Positions 1 to 9,629 of a DNA stretch of 64,000 nucleotides are shown here, piece after piece; within the stretch, counting starts at the first letter, position 1; the number at the start of each line of letters is the position of its first letter. Under the pieces are notes generated by a model. That model was given only the letters and a program-made list of their open reading frames with translations. It was not told the origin of the DNA and did not search any database. The DNA comes from Clostridium simiarum (GTDB taxonomy: Bacteria > Bacillota > Clostridia > Clostridiales > Clostridiaceae). The translations under genes were made by a program, and so were the position numbers. Location: assembly GCF_018919175.1 (NCBI RefSeq), contig NZ_JAHLQL010000001.1, positions 1,054,001 to 1,118,000 of the forward strand, in the 5' to 3' direction.

Positions 1-572
1 AAAAGTATAGGCTTATCTCCAGTAAGATTACAAAATTCTAAAGCCTTTTTACTATTTCCTCTAAAAAGTTCTTCTCTTATAGGTGTCCCAGTTAATACTC
101 CTTTTTCCTTTTTAACCTGATCTAAAGATTCTGGAAAGGTAAGACAAAGCTTTGTACAATAGGGCGCTGATAATTTATTTGCAAGTCCTGGTGTCATATC
201 AGACTCATGTGCCACTACAGGTATTTTATTGAAGTGAGCTGCTATAACCACAGGAACGGAAACAAATCCTCCCTTTGAAAAAACTACATCAGGCTTTTCT
301 CTTTTCATTATTTCAATAGCTTCAAATATACCTTTTATAACTTTAAAAGGATCTGAAAAGTTCTTTATATCAAAATATCTTCTAAGCTTCCCACTAGATA
401 TAGAATAATAAGGAATTCCACTATTTTTTATGATTTCTTTTTCTATACCATCTTTACTGCCTATATACTTTACTTCATATCCCAAGGATTTAAGCCTTGG
501 AATCAAGGCAAGATTAGGTGTCACATGTCCTGCGGAACCACCACCGGTCATAATTATTTTATAATGCTGCAA
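1..572 (-). CDS. murG: MurG glycosyltransferase, N-terminal part (cut by window edge)
   Basis: UDP-GlcNAc:undecaprenyl-pyrophosphoryl-MurNAc-pentapeptide GlcNAc transferase, the step that makes lipid II at the inner face of the membrane. The visible 190 codons carry the family's nucleotide/lipid-binding glycine loop near the N-terminus ([20 protein letters not shown]), then [16 protein letters not shown] and [14 protein letters not shown], all typical of MurG. The start is a TTG at 572 with AAGGAG about eight bases upstream; the first ATG lies seven codons later, inside the region before the glycine loop. The C-terminal UDP-GlcNAc-binding half lies beyond the left edge of the window. The truncation is an artefact of the window, not a mutation. 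Confidence 0.93.
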   Translation of the reverse strand, partial: MQHYKIIMTGGGSAGHVTPNLALIPRLKSLGYEVKYIGSKDGIEKEIIKNSGIPYYSISSGKLRRYFDIKNFSDPFKVIKGIFEAIEIMKREKPDVVFSKGGFVSVPVVIAAHFNKIPVVAHESDMTPGLANKLSAPYCTKLCLTFPESLDQVKKEKGVLTGTPIREELFRGNSKKALEFCNLTGDKPIL

Positions 573-726
573 AGAATCATCTCCTTAATATGTTGCTACA
601 TAGAAATAAAATTAGTTCCTTTGTAAATCCAATATTTATTATTTATCTGATGTTTACTAATTCTAATACTATTGAAAAGCTAACCTTCATAATTTAAGAT
701 GAGGTTTAAAAAAGGATCATTATGAC

Positions 727-2793
727 TTAAACATCAGAAAATTCTATGTTAATTTTATCACTCATATATTCATCTATTATAGTATAACTGTTTTCTCCTC
801 TAATTTCTATTATATTCTTTGGGAACATTATAGTGAATTCACTGCCTATATTTACTCTACTTTTTACCTCAATACTCCCTCCCATAAGTTCCACTAACTT
901 TTTTACAAGAGACAATCCTATACCTGTCCCTTCTGCTCTTCTAGATAGAGAACTATTTACCTGAGCAAATCTATCAAATATAAAGCCAATCTTATCCTCT
1001 GGTATTCCTATACCTTCATCCCTTACAGTAAGATACATATCCCCATTAATAAAATTAAGTTCCACAAGTATTGTGTTTCCTTCTGGTGTAAATTTCATAG
1101 CGTTAGATATTAAATTCAGTAATATTTTCTCGTATTTTTCCTTATCCATAGTTACTGTATACTCTTCATCTGAGGTGTCAAATATTAGATTTATATCTTT
1201 ACAATTAGCGTAATGATTTACAGAGGTTACTACATGTTCTGTAATAACCACCGCATCAAAATTTAAAGGATTTAAATTTAAAAATCCAGCCTCTGCCTTA
1301 GATATGTCAAGTATATTATTTACTAGCTTTAAAAGCCTTCCACAATTTTGGCTTATTCTAGATAAAGTTTTATCTACATTTGGGGTTATTTCTTCGAAAT
1401 ATATATTATAAGCTAACTGCAAGGAAGAATAGATTATAGTAAGAGGAGTTCTTAATTCGTGAGATATTACAGTAAAAAACTCATCTTTTAACCTAGTTAC
1501 ATTTTCTAATTCAATACTATGATTTATCTCTTCTGTAATATCAGAGGCATAAATATATATACCACTTGTACAATCCCCATTAAGATTATAGGGCATAAAT
1601 TTAATCTTATAAAACCTGTCCTTACCATTAAAATCTTTTATAGCATAAGGTGAACAGGTATACTCTTTTCCTATCTTTCCACAGTATTCTAAAGCCTCAA
1701 TAATAGTATTATCTTCTACCTCAGAAAATAAATCTTTCCAGTAATTATGGTTAATGTTTATATTTTTTTCTCCTTTTAGTATATACTTTGTAAACACTTC
1801 AAAATTTTTATTTGCAAGCTTTATCTTTAATGAAGGATAATCTATAACTGCCATAGGTATATCCACAGCATTTACCAAATCTTTTATAAAGGTTGATTGC
1901 TCTTCTATAAAAAACTCATGCTCTTTTATTTCTGTAACATCCTTTATAGTAATTATAGTGTACAAAACTTCTCTATTCTTATTCATTATAGGATTACTAT
2001 TGTATTCTATATATTTTATCCTTTTATTTACCTTATCAATAAGTCTAAAAATAACATTTTTAACCATTTTTCGATTTACTATACAATATTTAAAATAATC
2101 TGTAGGCTCAAATCCCTTAGTATATAGATCTTCAAAGATAAACTTATCCTTTAATATTCTTAAATCAATGCTATCTACATCCTTTACATTTAAGATTCTA
2201 TAGATAGCCCTATTGCAAAAATTAAATTCATCATTAGCATCTAAAACTATAAGTCCTTCGGATATATTACTTATAACATCTTTTAGATACACTAAATGCT
2301 CTTTTTCTCTAGACCTAAGTATTTCTATTATATTGCACTTTGCTTTTAATTCTGTAGAAAGGCTTATAAATTGCTCTCTTTCCTTACTTATCCTGTCATT
2401 TTTTATATACTCTTCTGTAATATCTGAGAAAGAGAGTAAAGCTCCTTTTATTTCACCATTATCTATTAAAGGTTGGCTATTCATATTAAAAATTATGCTT
2501 TTATCCTTTTTATCATATTTAATACTAAAATCTTTTACTCCAACCCCCTCATCTATAGTCTTTTTTATTGGATTTATATCTTTAAAAATAACAAAGTCAT
2601 TTAATAATTTTATATTATGGTAATGGAAAATATCAAATATATTAACACCAATCAAATCCTTATTATAATTAAGAAAATTTTTCTCAGCTAATTTATTCAA
2701 GTGAGTAATCTCACCTTTTTCATCTATTATAATTACATAATAAGGTAAAGCTTCTATTACTATTTGAATTGTACTATTGTTATATATTTGCAT
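727..2793 (-). CDS. soluble multi-PAS sensor histidine kinase (orphan)
   Basis: A 688-aa kinase with no transmembrane segment, so a cytoplasmic sensor. Three PAS-like units fill roughly residues 5-130, 165-290 and 300-430 (ISEGLIVLDANDEFNFCNRA is typical). They are followed by a HisKA phospho-acceptor box (VISHELRTPL, near residue 450) and an HATPase_c domain with N, G1 and G2 motifs (NLISNAMKFTPEG, DEGIGIP, GTGIGLSLVKKL). ATG 2793 is chosen over the adjacent TTG 2796 because it is better spaced from GAGGAG. No response regulator lies beside it. In clostridia such orphan kinases often phosphorylate Spo0A directly; that role is inferred here from general knowledge and from the two Spo0E-like genes in the window. 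Confidence 0.88.
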   Translation of the reverse strand: MQIYNNSTIQIVIEALPYYVIIIDEKGEITHLNKLAEKNFLNYNKDLIGVNIFDIFHYHNIKLLNDFVIFKDINPIKKTIDEGVGVKDFSIKYDKKDKSIIFNMNSQPLIDNGEIKGALLSFSDITEEYIKNDRISKEREQFISLSTELKAKCNIIEILRSREKEHLVYLKDVISNISEGLIVLDANDEFNFCNRAIYRILNVKDVDSIDLRILKDKFIFEDLYTKGFEPTDYFKYCIVNRKMVKNVIFRLIDKVNKRIKYIEYNSNPIMNKNREVLYTIITIKDVTEIKEHEFFIEEQSTFIKDLVNAVDIPMAVIDYPSLKIKLANKNFEVFTKYILKGEKNININHNYWKDLFSEVEDNTIIEALEYCGKIGKEYTCSPYAIKDFNGKDRFYKIKFMPYNLNGDCTSGIYIYASDITEEINHSIELENVTRLKDEFFTVISHELRTPLTIIYSSLQLAYNIYFEEITPNVDKTLSRISQNCGRLLKLVNNILDISKAEAGFLNLNPLNFDAVVITEHVVTSVNHYANCKDINLIFDTSDEEYTVTMDKEKYEKILLNLISNAMKFTPEGNTILVELNFINGDMYLTVRDEGIGIPEDKIGFIFDRFAQVNSSLSRRAEGTGIGLSLVKKLVELMGGSIEVKSRVNIGSEFTIMFPKNIIEIRGENSYTIIDEYMSDKINIEFSDV

Positions 2794-2975
2794 CAAAATT
2801 ACTCCTCTATAAATTTATTCCTTTATGTATATAACATAATTCTTTAAAAGACATTTATTTCCTCTTAATGCCCTTTTATTTTTATACATAAATTCTTTTA
2901 TAAAAGTGTAAATTTTATCAAATATCAACAAATTATCTATTAAATTGAGGTTATTTTAAATAAAATCTAATAAAT

Positions 2976-2998
2976 AAGGGTAGCTTATGGCTACCCTT
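2976..2998 (-). terminator. terminator after recJ
   Basis: A nine-base stem (AAGGGTAGC with GCTACCCTT) and a TTAT loop lie just past the recJ stop. On the minus strand they are followed by a T-rich run. Confidence 0.85.
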
Positions 2999-3005
2999 GA
3001 ACAGT

Positions 3006-4769
3006 TTATCTAAAATTTTCAATTACAAGCTGTATACTTATATTTCCATTATATTCATTTATATCTGGATAAAATGCTATATCTAAATTAATATTGTTAT
3101 TTTTTCCTTGATATAACCTATCTAATTCATCTGCTCCATATTTATCTATTACCACTTTTTCAAATTCTTCAATATCCCCAAAGTATATCCCATCAATACA
3201 ACTTCCATTTCTAGTTAGTAACTTTAATTTTAATACGTTTCTATTTTGTCCTAAAATACTCCCTCTTATTAGCCTAATATTTTTTTCTCCAAATAATGGC
3301 TTAGGATTAGCTTTACCAAAAGGTTCTAATGTCCTTAAATCCTGTATTAAGTCATAATTTACACAATCCAATGGCAATTGCATATCTAGATTAACTTTAG
3401 GTGTTAAATCCTCCTCTGTAAGCTCTGTTAATTCATTTAATTTTCTTCTTAATGGTTCTATATTATAAGTTTCTAAGGATAATCCTGCAGCCATAGGATG
3501 TCCCCCAAATCTATCTAATAAACTCTTACACTTTAGTAGTTCTTCAAACATATCATATCCTTCTATGGATCTTCCTGAGCCTTTAGATTTATCCTCAGAC
3601 TTTGTAACTATAATAGTAGGGACATTATATTTTTCCCTTATTCTTCCTGCCACTATTCCTGCTAAACTTTCATGAACCTCTGGAATATGTATAACAAATA
3701 CCTTATCTTTTCTTATATCAGTAGTTTCTACTAATTCAATAGCTTTTTCCACACCTTTTTGAGTCATGTCTTTTCTTTGTTGATTCAATTCATAAAGCTC
3801 TTTTGCTAGAATATTTGCTTCTTTTTCATCCTTTGTAATAAGTAATCTAAGACCTTTTTTAGCATTATCAAGTCTTCCAGAAGCGTTTATACATGGACCT
3901 ATAACAAAACCCAGATGATAAGTAGATATGGTCTTATTCTCTATGCCTGTTTCTTTTATTAATGCCTTTAGTCCTATATTTTCTGTTTTATTTAACATCT
4001 CAATACCATTTTTAACAAAAATTCTATTCTCATCTACTAAATCAACAACATCACAAACTGTAGCAATAGCAACAAATTCAATGAATTTATAACATTCTTT
4101 TTTATCTATTTCTAATTCTTCATAAAGAACTTCTATTAGTTTAAATACTACACCTGCTCCACATAAACTTTTAAACTTATACTTACATTTATCTTGTTTA
4201 GGGTTTATTATAGCATCGGCCTTTGAACTTATAAATACCCTATTACCACTTTCATTTTCTACAAATGGAATATTATGATGATCAGTAACTATTACAGTTA
4301 TACCTAAATCTTTAGCATGTTTTATAGGATCTATAGCTGAAATACCATTATCACAGGTAATAATTGTATCTATTCCATCTTCTTTTGATTTATTTACAAT
4401 GTCTATATTTATACCATAGCCATCCTTTATTCTATCTGGAATTTCATAATCCACATCTGCACCACATCTTTTTAGAGACTCAAAGAGTATATAACTACTT
4501 ATGACCCCATCCACATCATAGTCTCCTATAATTCTAATTTTATCTTTTGAACTGATTTTATCTTTTATTATCTGAGCGGCTTTCTCTAAATCTTGCATAA
4601 GTCTTGGATTATGTAGGTTTTCTAAGCTTGGATGTATAAAGTTTTTTAATAAATTGTCCTCAACAATATCTCTATTAACAAGCAACTTACTAATAATTTC
4701 GCTAATACCAAATCTTTGAGATATGATTTTATAATCTATTTTTTTATTTTTTATATACCATTTTTTCAA
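3006..4769 (-). CDS. recJ: single-stranded-DNA 5'-3' exonuclease RecJ
   Basis: A 587-aa DHH-family nuclease that degrades single-stranded DNA 5' to 3' in recombination and repair. Visible motifs are GDYDVDG at residues 82-88, VTDHHNIP at about 161-168, the CGAGVVFKL segment near 203, and a DHHA1 domain with SLAGIVAGRIREKY and GGHPMAAGL (from about 422). An OB-fold-like end follows. The length matches the shorter RecJ form. The start is TTG 4769 with AAGGA five bases upstream; no ATG occupies this position in frame. It is transcribed divergently from the GtrA gene, with about 90 bp between them, and ends at its own terminator. Confidence 0.94.
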   Translation of the reverse strand: MKKWYIKNKKIDYKIISQRFGISEIISKLLVNRDIVEDNLLKNFIHPSLENLHNPRLMQDLEKAAQIIKDKISSKDKIRIIGDYDVDGVISSYILFESLKRCGADVDYEIPDRIKDGYGINIDIVNKSKEDGIDTIITCDNGISAIDPIKHAKDLGITVIVTDHHNIPFVENESGNRVFISSKADAIINPKQDKCKYKFKSLCGAGVVFKLIEVLYEELEIDKKECYKFIEFVAIATVCDVVDLVDENRIFVKNGIEMLNKTENIGLKALIKETGIENKTISTYHLGFVIGPCINASGRLDNAKKGLRLLITKDEKEANILAKELYELNQQRKDMTQKGVEKAIELVETTDIRKDKVFVIHIPEVHESLAGIVAGRIREKYNVPTIIVTKSEDKSKGSGRSIEGYDMFEELLKCKSLLDRFGGHPMAAGLSLETYNIEPLRRKLNELTELTEEDLTPKVNLDMQLPLDCVNYDLIQDLRTLEPFGKANPKPLFGEKNIRLIRGSILGQNRNVLKLKLLTRNGSCIDGIYFGDIEEFEKVVIDKYGADELDRLYQGKNNNINLDIAFYPDINEYNGNISIQLVIENFR

Positions 4770-4860
4770 TAAATCCTTCTCCCCTCTTTTATTTCTTAGC
4801 TTTAGTAAATTAATGTGTATTTTCTGCTTCTTAATGCTATACTATATTTAGGTGATAAAC

Positions 4861-5277
4861 ATGAAATTTTTTACAAATAAAAAAGTTTTTACTGAAATGA
4901 TAAGTTATGCCTTAGTAGGTACTGTTAATTTTTTAGTAGACTTTAGCATAGTTAATATTTTAATGTATTTATTTAAAATTTATAGTGGTAAATTCCTAGC
5001 TCTCTTTAATATAATATCTTTTTTTGCATATTCTACTACAGGATATTTTTTAAATAGAGCATTTACTTTTAAAAGCCATAATAGTTCCTATGTAAAATAT
5101 GTAACAGTACTTGGTATATCCATGTTAGCAGATAGTCTAATATTATCAACCCTTACATTATATAATATATTCAATATAAATAAAATTCTTTGGGCTAATA
5201 TAGTAAAGCTCTTTTCCTTCATGGTTACTGGAACAGCCTGCTTTATTATTAATAAGTTTATAATTTTTAAAGAATAA
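4861..5277 (+). CDS. GtrA-family membrane protein
   Basis: A 138-aa protein with four predicted membrane helices (for example SYALVGTVNFLVDFSIVNIL and IVKLFSFMVTGTACFIINKF). The YALVGTVNFLVDF and FLNRAFTFK segments are typical of GtrA, a family whose members are thought to flip undecaprenyl-phosphate-linked sugars or similar carriers during cell-surface glycosylation. ATG 4861 is preferred because AGGTGAT, which includes the upstream GTG 4852, forms its ribosome binding site. No glycosyltransferase is adjacent, so substrate and pathway are unknown. The gene is bounded by a bidirectional terminator. Confidence 0.85.
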   Translation: MKFFTNKKVFTEMISYALVGTVNFLVDFSIVNILMYLFKIYSGKFLALFNIISFFAYSTTGYFLNRAFTFKSHNSSYVKYVTVLGISMLADSLILSTLTLYNIFNINKILWANIVKLFSFMVTGTACFIINKFIIFKE

Positions 5278-5329
5278 TTCTAGTCTTTCTACACTTCCCT
5301 AATATTAAGATAAGAACTAATATTAAATA

Positions 5330-5370
5330 AAAATAAAGTTATTCAACCCCCATTGAACAACTTTATTTTT
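5330..5370. terminator. bidirectional terminator between gtrA-like and DJ-1 genes
   Basis: A 16-base inverted repeat (AAATAAAGTTATTCAA against TTGAACAACTTTATTT) with a C-rich loop lies between two convergent genes. The single non-identical position is a G-U pair on the minus-strand RNA but an A-C mismatch on the plus-strand RNA. T-rich tails lie on both sides. Confidence 0.85.
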
Positions 5371-5374
5371 ATAT

Positions 5375-5932
5375 CTACTTTTTATACATATTATAGAGCA
5401 TTGAATCTTTTAATTCATCTACTTTTTCTTCTTCTCCCAGTTTAGTTAATATGGCATAGGCAAATTCTAAAGCAGTATAAGGGCCTCTGCTTGTCAATAT
5501 ATTTACATCCTCTACTACCGCTTCTTCCTTATATATTGAATTTCCAAGTTTTTCTCTGAAGCTCGGGTAGGAGGTAACCTTAGTTCCTTTTATTATACCA
5601 GCTTCTTCTAGAGCTATAGGCGCTGCACATATAGCTCCTACTAACTTACCATTAGCATAAAACTCTTTTATAGTTTCCAATACCCTTGTATTATTTTTTA
5701 GGTTCTCTGCTCCAGGCATACCTCCCGGAAGAATAACTGCATCATAAGTTTTTAAGTCCTCATCCATTATATTTTTGTCTGCTTTTACCTCAATTCCATG
5801 AGCACCTTTTATATACTCATCATTAAGAGAGCAAGTATCACAAGTAACCTCTGCCCTTCTTAGAACGTCTACTACTGTTAATGCTTCTATTTCCTCGAAT
5901 CCTTCTGCTAAAAAAACTAAAACTTTTTTCAT
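5375..5932 (-). CDS. DJ-1/PfpI family protein
   Basis: A 185-aa protein of the DJ-1/ThiJ/PfpI superfamily. LAEGFEEIEALTVVDVLRRA provides the conserved acidic residue near the active site, AVILPGGMPGA the central strand-loop, and GAICAAPIAL the nucleophile elbow, with Cys102 as the nucleophile. The length and motifs fit the DJ-1 group, members of which have been reported as glyoxalases, deglycases or chaperones; the actual substrate cannot be read from the sequence. ATG 5932 follows AGGAAGGG. That ribosome site is largely inside an eight-base-pair hairpin, described separately. It lies 81 bp downstream of glpP and may be co-transcribed with it. Confidence 0.88.
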   Translation of the reverse strand: MKKVLVFLAEGFEEIEALTVVDVLRRAEVTCDTCSLNDEYIKGAHGIEVKADKNIMDEDLKTYDAVILPGGMPGAENLKNNTRVLETIKEFYANGKLVGAICAAPIALEEAGIIKGTKVTSYPSFREKLGNSIYKEEAVVEDVNILTSRGPYTALEFAYAILTKLGEEEKVDELKDSMLYNMYKK

Positions 5933-5937
5933 AAACC

Positions 5938-5957
5938 CTTCCTGATTTATCAGGAAG
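5938..5957 (-). promoter_or_regulatory. hairpin covering the DJ-1 ribosome binding site
   Basis: On the minus strand a perfect eight-base stem (CTTCCTGA with TCAGGAAG) closes a TAAA loop. Its 3' arm contains most of the AGGAAGGG ribosome site of the DJ-1 gene, five bases before the ATG. This could lower translation until the stem opens. Confidence 0.5.
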
Positions 5958-6013
5958 CCTCACCTCACTTTTATATTAAGTTATAATTAAGACGCTATAA
6001 AATAAATAACTAA

Positions 6014-6592
6014 TCAAAGACTCCATAATTCTCTTTTGGTAGTTGAGATAGCAAGAGCACCTGATTTCAGGGCTCCCATTACATCTTTTTTATCACTTAC
6101 CAACCCACCTGCAATTATAGGTACATTTAGTTTATTCACCATATGACTTATAATATCATTTACTATTCCTGGCATTACCTCTACGGCATTAGGCTTAACA
6201 TCGTTAATATTTTTTATACCTGTTACCAAAGAAAGTGAATCTACCATAAAAACTCTTTGTATAGCATAAAGCCCAATAGCCTTAGCATGCTTTACATTGG
6301 AAGGTTTTGTTGTTAATATCCCTAATGGATCCACATACTTTTTAATGAATTCTATACCTATATGATCTCCTTTTAAACCTTCAATGAGATCAAGGTGAAC
6401 AAATACTATCTTGCCCTTATCTTTTAATTTGTTGCATATGTCTGCTAGGTTCATTATGTTACCATAAAGTACAAAGACTATTAAAACTTTACTTTCAAGT
6501 ACCGCTTCTAAATCATTATCATTTCTTATGGCTGCTACTACTGGATTTTCAATTAACAATTCTTCAATTTCAGTAAAAGATATCTTTCTCAT
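6014..6592 (-). CDS. glpP: GlpP glycerol-3-phosphate-responsive mRNA antiterminator
   Basis: A 192-aa protein matching the GlpP family along its length. The signature stretches are NPVVAAIRNDNDLEAVLES near the N-terminus, VFVHLDLIEGLKGD, GILTTKPSNVKHAK, VEVMPGIV and VPIIAGGLVSDKKDV, forming a TIM-barrel-like fold. In Bacillus, GlpP bound to glycerol-3-phosphate prevents premature termination in leaders of glycerol-use genes. The ATG follows GGGGAGA. It starts 16 bases after the parC stop on the same strand, so it is probably co-transcribed with topoisomerase IV genes, an unusual setting. No glpFKD genes are in the window, but a GDPD and a Ugp-like importer are. Confidence 0.92.
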   Translation of the reverse strand: MRKISFTEIEELLIENPVVAAIRNDNDLEAVLESKVLIVFVLYGNIMNLADICNKLKDKGKIVFVHLDLIEGLKGDHIGIEFIKKYVDPLGILTTKPSNVKHAKAIGLYAIQRVFMVDSLSLVTGIKNINDVKPNAVEVMPGIVNDIISHMVNKLNVPIIAGGLVSDKKDVMGALKSGALAISTTKRELWSL

Positions 6593-6608
6593 TTGAATCT
6601 CCCCATTA

Positions 6609-9542
6609 TTATTTCAATTTTATGTCTTTTATGTAGTCCCCCATTACTATCATAATAAGACTATTTCCTCGTCCTGCTCTGTTTTGAAGTTTCATATCTT
6701 CAATCTGCAACTTCTTATCTTCGCCTTTAGCAGATACTAATATTATACTCTCTATTGTATTGGATGTTAAAGCTATTTCATTATTATAGCATATTCTTTT
6801 GCTTAAAGTTTCATATTTTTCTGTCAAAATTCCGAAAATAACCTTATCCTCTTCTTTTAAACTTATTCCTGTAACTCCAGATGCTATCTTACCCATTTCT
6901 TTTATACTTTCTGATGAAAATTTGATACCCATTCCCTTCTCTGTAATTATTATTATTTCTTCAGTATCTCCTTTTCCAAACTCTACAGCAACAAGAGCGT
7001 CATCTTCATATTTATATTTGTATACTTGTGTCTCCATATACTCATCATCTAACTCTTTAAGCTTAGTCTTTTTAACCATACCCTTTTTAGTAAAGAAATA
7101 CATGTAGATTTCCTCAGTAAAATCTTTTAAGGATATTATATTAATAACTTTTTCTTTTCCTTTAACAAACCCATCCACTATATCCTGAAGATTCACTTTA
7201 TTATCCCCTATGTTTTGAATCATAAAGGCCGGTATTTTATAGGCAACTGCCCTATCAGTAAAAATAATTATAAACTCATTGCTCTTAGTAAATGTCTTTT
7301 TATAGGACTCTTCTCTATTTCTTTGGAATAATTTTAAGTCCCCATTTTTATTAACCCCTATTATGAATTCTGAATAATTCATTTCTTTAACATATTCTAT
7401 TTTTATTACTTCATCATCTGAACATAACAAGAATACCTGTTGCCCTAAAATATTTCTATCTACTGCTTCCAACTTTGGTTCTTCTAGGGTAAATTGAAGT
7501 CCTTTCTTAGTAGCTACATTAATAAATAATTCTTCTCTTTCCTTTTCTACTAATTTTACATCTATTAAATTATCTCCCTCTTTTAATTTTAAAGCTAAAT
7601 ACTTGGAGTAATTTGTTTGGAACTTGTCTAAAGATGTCTTTTTTATATTTCCTTTACTAGTGAAAAATATAAAGTCTAAACTAGCAGTGAAATTTTCAAT
7701 AGAGTAAGCATCTATTATGAGTTCTTCTTCTAGATCTAGTCCTTTTATTAGGGAATCCAGCCTTTCACCTTTCTCTTTCCATCTACATTCTGGTATATCA
7801 TTACCTCTTATTTGATACATTTGGCCCTTAGCAGTAAACAATAGTATGGTATCTTTTGTATTTGAAGATATTAAGAATTTGCCGTAGTCCCCTTCTCTAT
7901 ATTCTATATCTGTCATGTCACTATTTATTCTATTATAGGACTTCATTGGGACCCTCTTTATAAATCCATCCTTTGAAATAGTAATCATAATATCTTCCAC
8001 CACTAATAGTTCTTCTATATCTATTTTAGCCTCACTATCATCTTCTATTATTTCTGTTCTTCTATTATCTCCATAGGTATCTCTTATTTCTAAAAGTTCC
8101 TCTTTTATAACCTTTAAAAGTTCTTTTTCATCTTCCAGTATTTTTCTTAAAGCTTTTATAATCTTTGAGAGTTCTTTATATTCCTTTTCAAAAACTTTTA
8201 TTTCAAGACCAGTAAGTCTATATAACATAAGTTCTAATATAGCTTCTGCCTGTTCTTTAGAAAAGGAGAATCTCTCCATTAATTTGTTTCCCGCATCCTT
8301 TTTAGAACTTGAAGCTCTTATAAGTGCTATTATCTCATCCATAACTCCAATAGCCTTTATAAAACCTTCAACTATATGGAATCTTTTTTCCGCTATATCT
8401 AATTCCTTTTCTGTCCTTCTTCTTACTACTTCCTTTTGATGACTAACATAATGTTTTAGTATTGACTTTAATCCTAGTGTTTCTGGCTTACCATCGGCTA
8501 TAGCTACCATGTTAAAGTTAACATTACATTGAAGGTCCGTTTTCTTAAAAAGATATTTTAATATCTTTTCTGCAATTTCATAATCTGCAGCCTTCTTTAA
8601 TTCTACTACAGCCCTAATACCATTTCTATCTGACTCATCTCTTATATCTGCTATAGCATCTAAATATTTTGCATGCCTCTTATCTCCTGTCATGTCCGAT
8701 ATAGTTTGTAGTATCTTTGCCTTATTTCTCCTATAAGGGAATTCTGTTATAACTATACCAAACCTTCCATTATCTAATTTTTCAATGGACGTCTTCGCTC
8801 TTAAAGTAACCTTACCTTCCCCTGTTTCATAAGCTGATAAAAGTGATTCACGTCCTAGAATAATTCCTCCTGTAGGTAAATCCGGTCCCTTTATGTATTT
8901 CATTAACTCCCTAGTAGTTATATCCTGATTTTCCATCAGCTCTACACTAGCATCTATAACCTCTTTAAGGTTATGTGGTGGTATATTAGTAGCTAATCCA
9001 ACCGCTATACCAAAAGTCCCATTTACTAAAAGATTGGGATATCTTGAAGGCAGTACACTAGGTTCTATTTCTGTGTCAGAATAGTTCGGAACCATATCCA
9101 CTACATCTTTGTCTATATCTCTAATCATTTGTAGGGCTAATGGAGCTAGTCTTGCCTCTGTGTAACGCATAGCTGCAGCACCATCACCATCTGTACTCCC
9201 CCAGTTTCCGTGACCATCTATTAATTTATATCTAGTACTAAAATCCTGTGCTAATATTACCATGGCATCGTATACAGAAGTATCTCCGTGTGGATGAAAC
9301 TTACCTAGAATATCCCCTACTATCCTTGCAGATTTAAAATAAGGCTTATCAGGAAAAGCCTTTAAAAGATATGCGCCATAAAGTATTCTTCTATGAACAG
9401 GCTTAAGCCCATCCCTTACATCAGGAAGAGCTCTATCCTTTGCCACCTCCACTGCATAGGGCAAATAATTTTCTGGCATAGCTTCCTCTAGAGGAATCTC
9501 CACTATATTATTATCCTGTGGAATATTAAACTTTTTCGCCAT
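6609..9542 (-). CDS. parC: DNA topoisomerase IV subunit A
   Basis: The DNA-cleaving subunit of a type IIA topoisomerase (977 aa). The N-terminal winged-helix/tower region has FHPHGDTSVYDAMVILAQDF, the quinolone-determining segment, and AAAMRYTEARLA with the catalytic tyrosine. A coiled-coil tower ends near residue 495, followed by a six-bladed C-terminal beta-pinwheel. The pinwheel lacks the QRRGGKG GyrA-box; the nearest thing is a degenerate NRAGRGN near the C-terminus. This, with the partner next door, favours ParC over GyrA. ATG 9542 is preferred: the upstream TTG 9551 abuts the GAGG ribosome site. It lies 84 bp after parE with a terminator-like hairpin between them. Confidence 0.9.
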   Translation of the reverse strand: MAKKFNIPQDNNIVEIPLEEAMPENYLPYAVEVAKDRALPDVRDGLKPVHRRILYGAYLLKAFPDKPYFKSARIVGDILGKFHPHGDTSVYDAMVILAQDFSTRYKLIDGHGNWGSTDGDGAAAMRYTEARLAPLALQMIRDIDKDVVDMVPNYSDTEIEPSVLPSRYPNLLVNGTFGIAVGLATNIPPHNLKEVIDASVELMENQDITTRELMKYIKGPDLPTGGIILGRESLLSAYETGEGKVTLRAKTSIEKLDNGRFGIVITEFPYRRNKAKILQTISDMTGDKRHAKYLDAIADIRDESDRNGIRAVVELKKAADYEIAEKILKYLFKKTDLQCNVNFNMVAIADGKPETLGLKSILKHYVSHQKEVVRRRTEKELDIAEKRFHIVEGFIKAIGVMDEIIALIRASSSKKDAGNKLMERFSFSKEQAEAILELMLYRLTGLEIKVFEKEYKELSKIIKALRKILEDEKELLKVIKEELLEIRDTYGDNRRTEIIEDDSEAKIDIEELLVVEDIMITISKDGFIKRVPMKSYNRINSDMTDIEYREGDYGKFLISSNTKDTILLFTAKGQMYQIRGNDIPECRWKEKGERLDSLIKGLDLEEELIIDAYSIENFTASLDFIFFTSKGNIKKTSLDKFQTNYSKYLALKLKEGDNLIDVKLVEKEREELFINVATKKGLQFTLEEPKLEAVDRNILGQQVFLLCSDDEVIKIEYVKEMNYSEFIIGVNKNGDLKLFQRNREESYKKTFTKSNEFIIIFTDRAVAYKIPAFMIQNIGDNKVNLQDIVDGFVKGKEKVINIISLKDFTEEIYMYFFTKKGMVKKTKLKELDDEYMETQVYKYKYEDDALVAVEFGKGDTEEIIIITEKGMGIKFSSESIKEMGKIASGVTGISLKEEDKVIFGILTEKYETLSKRICYNNEIALTSNTIESIILVSAKGEDKKLQIEDMKLQNRAGRGNSLIMIVMGDYIKDIKLK

Positions 9543-9597
9543 ATATTTCAACCTCGCTTTAATCTAATGTTTAAATAGAAAAATATAAAGTACAGTT

Positions 9598-9629
9598 AAA
9601 AAATAAACTGATAACCAGTTTATTTTTTA
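9598..9629 (-). terminator. intercistronic terminator-like hairpin between parE and parC
   Basis: An inverted repeat (AAAAATAAACTG with CAGTTTATTTTT) overlaps the parE stop codon and ends in a T-run on the minus strand. It would terminate or attenuate transcription before parC, so parC may be partly uncoupled from parE. Confidence 0.65.

Noticed and set aside
1897-2623. plus-strand open frames antisense to the PAS kinase
   Set aside because: They have no ribosome site, show low-complexity composition, and lie wholly inside a well-supported gene on the other strand.
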